NCBI GenBank assembly: GCA_017484235.1
Contig: JAFUTM010000366.1
Span: forward strand, 1-8,061
Direction of reading: 5' to 3'
Source of the DNA: Selenomonadaceae bacterium
Lineage (GTDB): Bacteria > Bacillota > Negativicutes > Selenomonadales > Selenomonadaceae
Length of the DNA stretch: 8,061 bases
Shown: in pieces, positions 4,775 to 8,061 of the stretch
Numbering within the stretch: the stretch's first letter is position 1
How the letters are laid out: every line of letters begins with the position of its first letter
Made by a program: the position numbers and the translations under genes
The notes under the pieces: generated by a model
What the model was told of the DNA's origin: nothing
The model's input: only the letters and a program-made list of their open reading frames with translations
Database searches by the model: none

Positions 4775-5512
4775 TTAAGCATCACCGCCCGCCTCAGCAA
4801 CGGCGATAGCTTCTGATAAACTGAGCGCACCGGTATAGATTGATTTACCGAGAATAACGCCAATAACGCCGTCATCTTCATATTTTTTAAGAGCCTTTAT
4901 ATCATCAATAGAACCAACGCCGCCGGAGGCGATAACCGAAATGCCGGAACGAATCGCAATGTTAGCGAACCTCTCCGCCTGCACACCACCGAGAGTGCCG
5001 TCTCTCGAAATATCAGTAAAAATAATCGTCATAATTCCGGCGTCGCCCATTCTCATTGCAAGCTCCGTAGAGGTGATCTCGCTGGTGTCGTCCCAGCCGT
5101 GAACCGCAACCTTGCCGTTTTTGGCGTCAATGCCGACAATTACGCCCTCTTCAAATTCACGGGCCGCCTGCTTCACCAGATTAGGATTATCGACCGCCGC
5201 CGAACCGAGAATTACGCGATCAACGCCCATTTCAAGCAGATCATAAATATCATCAAGCGTCCTAATACCGCCGCCAACTTCAATCGGAATATTCACAGTC
5301 TCGATAATTTTTTTGATTGTGAAAATGTTGACCGGCGAACCGGCACGCGCACCGTCAAGGTCCACTATATGCAGATACTTGGCGCCCTCTATTTCCCATT
5401 GCTGCGCCATTTCTTCTGGATTATTTGAAAAAATCGTCTCCTTATTGAAATCACCTTGATACAGACGGACGCAGTTACCGCCTCTTATGTCGATTGCCGG
5501 AAAAACTACCAT
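4775..5512 (-). CDS. hisA: Phosphoribosylformimino-AICAR ribotide isomerase HisA
   Basis: This 245-residue (beta/alpha)8 barrel isomerises ProFAR to PRFAR, the substrate of HisF encoded next. Catalytic Asp8 (FPAIDIRGG) and Asp129 (VGIDAKNG) are present, as are the phosphate loops VGGGIR (79-84) and ASGGVG and the VHGW motif near 137-140. The reading frame can be opened five codons earlier at a TTG, but that codon overlaps the GGAGGT ribosome site (5525-5520), so the ATG at 5512, seven bases after that site, is chosen; it also gives the usual MVVFPAID start. It abuts hisF with no gap. A long inverted repeat precedes the gene. Confidence 0.97.
   Translation of the reverse strand: MVVFPAIDIRGGNCVRLYQGDFNKETIFSNNPEEMAQQWEIEGAKYLHIVDLDGARAGSPVNIFTIKKIIETVNIPIEVGGGIRTLDDIYDLLEMGVDRVILGSAAVDNPNLVKQAAREFEEGVIVGIDAKNGKVAVHGWDDTSEITSTELAMRMGDAGIMTIIFTDISRDGTLGGVQAERFANIAIRSGISVIASGGVGSIDDIKALKKYEDDGVIGVILGKSIYTGALSLSEAIAVAEAGGDA
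4781..4789 (-). promoter_or_regulatory. hisF ribosome binding site within hisA
   Basis: GGCGGTGAT within the last hisA codons sits six bases before the TTG at 4774 and closely matches the anti-Shine-Dalgarno complement. It supports the TTG start and translational coupling. Confidence 0.65.
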
Positions 5513-5537
5513 TTTATATACCTCCAAACTAATGATG

Positions 5538-5602
5538 AATTAGGAATGAGGAATTATTAATAAGTTTTCGTATCATTAATTCCTCATTCAACATTCCTAA
5601 TT
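5538..5602. repeat. Long AT-rich inverted repeat ahead of hisA
   Basis: The left arm (5538-5561, built on AATTAGGAATGAGGAAT) is the imperfect reverse complement of 5575-5602, with a 13-base loop (5562-5574), a 3-base deletion and a short insertion in the right arm. The right arm overlaps the stop codon of the DUF3006-like gene, whose last codons ATT AGG AAT TAG are repeat sequence. As leftward RNA it forms a hairpin ending about 12 bases before the hisA ribosome site, with no U tract. It may be a regulatory hairpin or a small mobile palindromic repeat. Confidence 0.6.
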
Positions 5603-5956
5603 CCTAATTATTTTAACAATAACAGAATCGTCCGGTTTAATATCTTTTGGCATCATTGATGCAGGCAAAACAAATTTTTCAGGATTGTCCTCATCATCAG
5701 TATACAAAACAATCCTGCCGCCGCCATTTTCAGTTTCTTCAACGCGGTCAACGTAGGCATTCGTTGTTACAAATTCTTCATTATCTGCTGCGTTCGATGA
5801 TTCTGTTGATTCCACCAATTCTGCCAACTCAGGGTTATCAATTGATTTCTCAGTTTCAGCTGACGCCTCAACCTCATCAACCGTCGCTTGATTATCAGAG
5901 ACCGGCGTGTCGTCCACCATTTTTTTAGTAGATTTAGTAGATTTAGATTTACCCAT
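5597..5956 (-). CDS. DUF3006-like acidic protein beside an MBL-fold lipoprotein
   Basis: A 119-residue protein in two parts. Residues 1-62 are low-complexity and probably disordered: Lys/Ser-rich at 1-12, then strongly acidic. Residues 67-119 look like a small beta domain of the DUF3006 type: AYVDRVE (67-73), a strand RIVLYTDDED, then FVLPASMMP (95-103) and KPDDSVIV (107-114). There is no signal peptide or membrane segment. GAGGAA lies five bases before the ATG at 5956, and the stop of the MBL-fold gene is 17 bases upstream. DUF3006 genes are commonly seen next to ComEC-like MBL proteins, which supports the call, but the molecular function is unknown. The C-terminal four residues come from repeat DNA. 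Confidence 0.75.
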   Translation of the reverse strand: MGKSKSTKSTKKMVDDTPVSDNQATVDEVEASAETEKSIDNPELAELVESTESSNAADNEEFVTTNAYVDRVEETENGGGRIVLYTDDEDNPEKFVLPASMMPKDIKPDDSVIVKIIRN

Positions 5957-5973
5957 AATGATTCCTCATTTCA

Positions 5974-7017
5974 TCATTTATTCTTTTTAAGCCAATTATT
6001 AATCCATTTAGAATTTTTCTCCGGCTGAACGGAATAACTTTTGCCGTCAGTAACGACTGTTATAGTGCCATTCTCAAAAGTCCAAAAAATATTATTTTTG
6101 TTGACACCGCCGGATTTTATATAAGAGTTAAGAGCTGCGTTGTGAGGGTGACCGTAACTGTTGCCGCTGCCGGTCGGGTCGCTGGGATCGCCCGCCGATA
6201 TTAGGACAACTTCCGGTGAAACTAGTTTCATATAATCAGCACCGGCAGAACTTTTACTTCCGTGATGCGGCGCCTTTAAAATAGTGGACTTCAGCTTTTT
6301 ATTATATTTAGAATTTAAAATTTCGTTCTCGGCCGCCTTTTCAGCGTCGCCGGTAAATAACATTGAAAAATCACCATACGTGAGCTTTCCGACAATGGAA
6401 TTATTGTTATAGTCGTTGGCTTCTTCAAATTTTTTACGAAGTTCTTCAGTCGGATAGAAGACCTCAAAGGAAACTTTATTGCCGAAGTTGAGCTTGTCAC
6501 CGGCTTTCAGATGTTTAACGGGCACGTTCTTTTTCTGGGCAGCGTTGATATAACCTTTGTATACGGCAAACTTGCCTCTATCGCAGCCATTATCGTAGAC
6601 TTCGCCGACTTCGTATTTATCCATTACAGTCTTAGCACCGCCGATATGATCAGCGTGAGGGTGAGTGAGAATCATCTTATCAATTTTCTTAATGTTAGCC
6701 TTGTTAAGTTCAGCAATAAGTTTGTCGCGCTCGTCCGTATCACTTGCGTCAATCAAAATATTCTGAGTTTTGGTCTGAATCAAAATGGCATCGCCTTGAC
6801 CAACATTGAGCATTTTAATCATTAGGTCACCTTTGACATCAGTCTTTTGGTTAGCACTGGAAGTGCTTTCCTCATCGTCGGAATCGACATCAGATTTTTC
6901 GGAAGAACCATTGTTGACTGACTGAGCGTATTGCTCAATCTTACTCTGAGGACTGCCGCCGCAACCAACCAGTATCGCGCTTATAAATATCATCAGCAGC
7001 GCAAATATTTTTTTCAT
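5974..7017 (-). CDS. ComEC-like metallo-beta-lactamase-fold lipoprotein
   Basis: The 347-residue protein starts with a lipoprotein signal (K2-K3, hydrophobic 4-17, ILVGC with Cys19), then an acidic Ser/Asp/Glu linker (about 37-60), so the enzyme is tethered outside the cytoplasmic membrane. From about residue 64 an MBL fold follows: MLNVGQGDAILI (69-80), metal-binding HPHADH (119-124), LFTGDAE with Asp224, APHHGS with His251-His252, and GHPH (289-292). These match the C-terminal catalytic domain of ComEC, thought to be a nuclease for incoming DNA, but without the ComEC channel. Stand-alone relatives are annotated variously as hydrolases or nucleases; a phosphodiesterase-type activity on nucleic acid or another phosphorylated substrate is plausible. 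GAGGAA precedes the ATG. It is 17 bp before the DUF3006-like gene. Confidence 0.87.
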   Translation of the reverse strand: MKKIFALLMIFISAILVGCGGSPQSKIEQYAQSVNNGSSEKSDVDSDDEESTSSANQKTDVKGDLMIKMLNVGQGDAILIQTKTQNILIDASDTDERDKLIAELNKANIKKIDKMILTHPHADHIGGAKTVMDKYEVGEVYDNGCDRGKFAVYKGYINAAQKKNVPVKHLKAGDKLNFGNKVSFEVFYPTEELRKKFEEANDYNNNSIVGKLTYGDFSMLFTGDAEKAAENEILNSKYNKKLKSTILKAPHHGSKSSAGADYMKLVSPEVVLISAGDPSDPTGSGNSYGHPHNAALNSYIKSGGVNKNNIFWTFENGTITVVTDGKSYSVQPEKNSKWINNWLKKNK

Positions 7018-7036
7018 AATAAATTCCTCAACAAAA

Positions 7037-7831
7037 TCAATCTAAAATATAATTGTAAATGCCATAAGCGACGCCGTCATCTTGAACGCTCGGCACAATA
7101 TACTTGGCAAGCTCTTTGAGCTTAGGATTGCCATTTTCCATAGCCATTCCACAACCGATCGTCTTAATCATCTCAACGTCGTTAAGACCGTCACCAAAGG
7201 CGTAACTTTGATTTAGATCAATGCCAAGATAATCGAGCACGTGAAGGATACCGCTTGCTTTAGAGTTTTTTTGGGCATAAAGCTCCAAATTCTGACAGTG
7301 AAACGGATCCGTAATACCGGTGAGAGTCGGCATCTGCATCAAATTATAATAAAGCTGACCGGCATCGTCACGATTAGTTAAAAATTCAATTTTATAGGTC
7401 GAAAAATCGTCTATATTAAAATCACGCTCAAATTTTTTAGTGTCAATGCCAATACTGTCATAAAAAGATTCCAACAAATTAAAATTTTTGTGCAGGTAAA
7501 CTTTTGGGTGACTTTCCAAAACATATTCAATGTTCTCTTTGTCGCAGTAGCTGCAAACGTCCCTAATAATTTGCTGATTAATGGCATCCTTGAAGATGAT
7601 TTTATTGTCAATAACGGCAACGGCACCATTCATCAAAACGAAGCCATTAAAACCGAAGTTGACAAGCTCTGAATCGAGAAAATCCAACGGGCGGCCACTG
7701 GCGATAAAAATTAAATGACCGGCGGCCTTAAGGTCATTTAAAGCGGTACGAACCTTGTCAGATATATGAATCTGACCGACCGAGACATCAATGAGAGTAC
7801 CGTCAATGTCAAAGAAAACTGCCTTTTTCAA
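7037..7831 (-). CDS. Cof-type HAD-IIB phosphatase
   Basis: This 264-residue cytoplasmic hydrolase has all four HAD motifs: I, DIDGT with nucleophile Asp8 and acid/base Asp10; II, Ser45 in ASGRP; III, Lys191 in NSKASG; IV, GDGLND (213-218) with Asp214 and Asp218. The alpha/beta cap between about 80 and 185 is of the C2B type, and length and layout are those of Cof/YidA sugar-phosphate or nucleotide phosphatases. The substrate cannot be read from sequence. The start is TTG at 7831, giving MKKAVFFDIDGTL; no in-frame ATG lies upstream. AGAGG precedes it by eight bases. The start overlaps the stop of the upstream membrane-protein gene in the sequence TTGA, pointing to coupled translation. Confidence 0.93.
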   Translation of the reverse strand: MKKAVFFDIDGTLIDVSVGQIHISDKVRTALNDLKAAGHLIFIASGRPLDFLDSELVNFGFNGFVLMNGAVAVIDNKIIFKDAINQQIIRDVCSYCDKENIEYVLESHPKVYLHKNFNLLESFYDSIGIDTKKFERDFNIDDFSTYKIEFLTNRDDAGQLYYNLMQMPTLTGITDPFHCQNLELYAQKNSKASGILHVLDYLGIDLNQSYAFGDGLNDVEMIKTIGCGMAMENGNPKLKELAKYIVPSVQDDGVAYGIYNYILD

Positions 7832-8022
7832 TTGCCACGCCTCTTTCTGTACAGAATATAAATTTTAATGAACATCATAATGAACCACAAGGTAAAGGAA
7901 ATTATATAAATAATGTCAATAATTGCAAGGTTGTCATAATCGAATTTGGAAAAGAGAAAAACCGCAGCAATCAGAATAAGGAAATCGAACGGCTTTAGTG
8001 ATTGCTTTAAAACATCTAACAA
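7828..8022 (-). CDS. Small two-helix membrane protein (64 aa)
   Basis: A 64-residue protein of unknown function. It has a short amphipathic N-terminus (1-11), a first hydrophobic segment at about 13-25, a loop with FDYDN, a second segment at about 33-57 and a basic tail RKRRGN, which favours a cytoplasmic C-terminus. The start is TTG at 8022, seven bases after a strong GGAGGT (8035-8030). An ATG at 8029 is immediately beside that site and in another frame, so it is not used. Its stop overlaps the start of the HAD phosphatase gene by four bases. I do not recognise the family. Confidence 0.7.
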   Translation of the reverse strand: MLDVLKQSLKPFDFLILIAAVFLFSKFDYDNLAIIDIIYIISFTLWFIMMFIKIYILYRKRRGN

Positions 8023-8052
8023 TTAACATACCTCCAAATACAAATTTTAACC

Positions 8053-8058
8053 ATTATA
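8053..8058 (-). promoter_or_regulatory. Extended -10 box at the right edge, likely operon promoter
   Basis: The reverse strand reads TGT then TATAAT, an extended -10 with a perfect hexamer. The -35 would lie outside the window. Transcription from about 8046 would leave an ~24-base leader before the membrane-protein TTG and could cover all six leftward genes down to hisF. Confidence 0.5.
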
Positions 8059-8061
8059 ACA

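Noticed and set aside
4224..4816. Rightward and leftward overlapping frames inside hisA and hisF
   Set aside because: They are out-of-frame shadows of two enzymes with complete catalytic motifs, and lack ribosome sites.
5538..5602. The hisA-leader hairpin as a histidine attenuator, T-box or rho-independent terminator
   Set aside because: No His-rich leader peptide, no T-box sequence and no U tract after the stem are visible.
1..8061. CRISPR array, tRNA, rRNA or complete insertion sequence
   Set aside because: No regularly spaced repeats, cloverleaf, ribosomal RNA segment or transposase with terminal repeats was seen.

Overview
The window looks like low-to-moderate GC Bacillota DNA. GGAGG/GGTGAT ribosome binding sites, frequent TTG starts, lipoprotein-type binding proteins and the protein style fit a Negativicutes (Selenomonas/Phascolarctobacterium-like) chromosome. 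That placement is an inference from style, not from a marker gene.

Left part (1-3357). A leftward pair holds a secreted YcjY-like alpha/beta hydrolase with a Cys nucleophile, followed 17 bp later by the first 30 codons of another gene that leaves the window. A LysR-type regulator is divergent from the hydrolase and likely controls the shared promoter region. Downstream of lysR, on the same strand, is a complete sulfate-binding lipoprotein (Sbp). No sulfate permease or ATPase gene is in the window.

Middle (3358-4000). This 640-base stretch contains no gene of ordinary size, yet it is the most structured part of the window. Two near-perfect sigma-70 promoters, both with extended -10 elements, face each other across about 400 bp. 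The rightward one drives a ~235-nt RNA with a 25-codon hydrophobic peptide behind a hairpin-masked Shine-Dalgarno. The leftward one drives a ~195-nt non-coding RNA. Each RNA has its own hairpin terminator inside the other transcript's 3' end, so they overlap tail to tail by ~60 nt. A 10-nt direct repeat gives a second pairing site. This is the layout of a type I toxin-antitoxin locus of the Fst/par kind, but the peptide does not look like Fst. It is the best candidate here for an undescribed system. The 180 bases to its right (3820-4000) hold nothing I can assign.

Right part (4001-8061). Six genes run leftward with gaps of 0-20 bp, except for about 84 bp before hisA, probably from a promoter at the right edge. 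In transcription order they are: a 64-residue two-helix membrane protein, a Cof-type HAD phosphatase, a ComEC-like metallo-beta-lactamase-fold lipoprotein, a DUF3006-like acidic protein, hisA and hisF. HisA and HisF catalyse consecutive steps of histidine and AICAR formation and have all catalytic Asp residues. A long AT-rich inverted repeat sits between the DUF3006 gene and hisA. Three of the six genes start with TTG.
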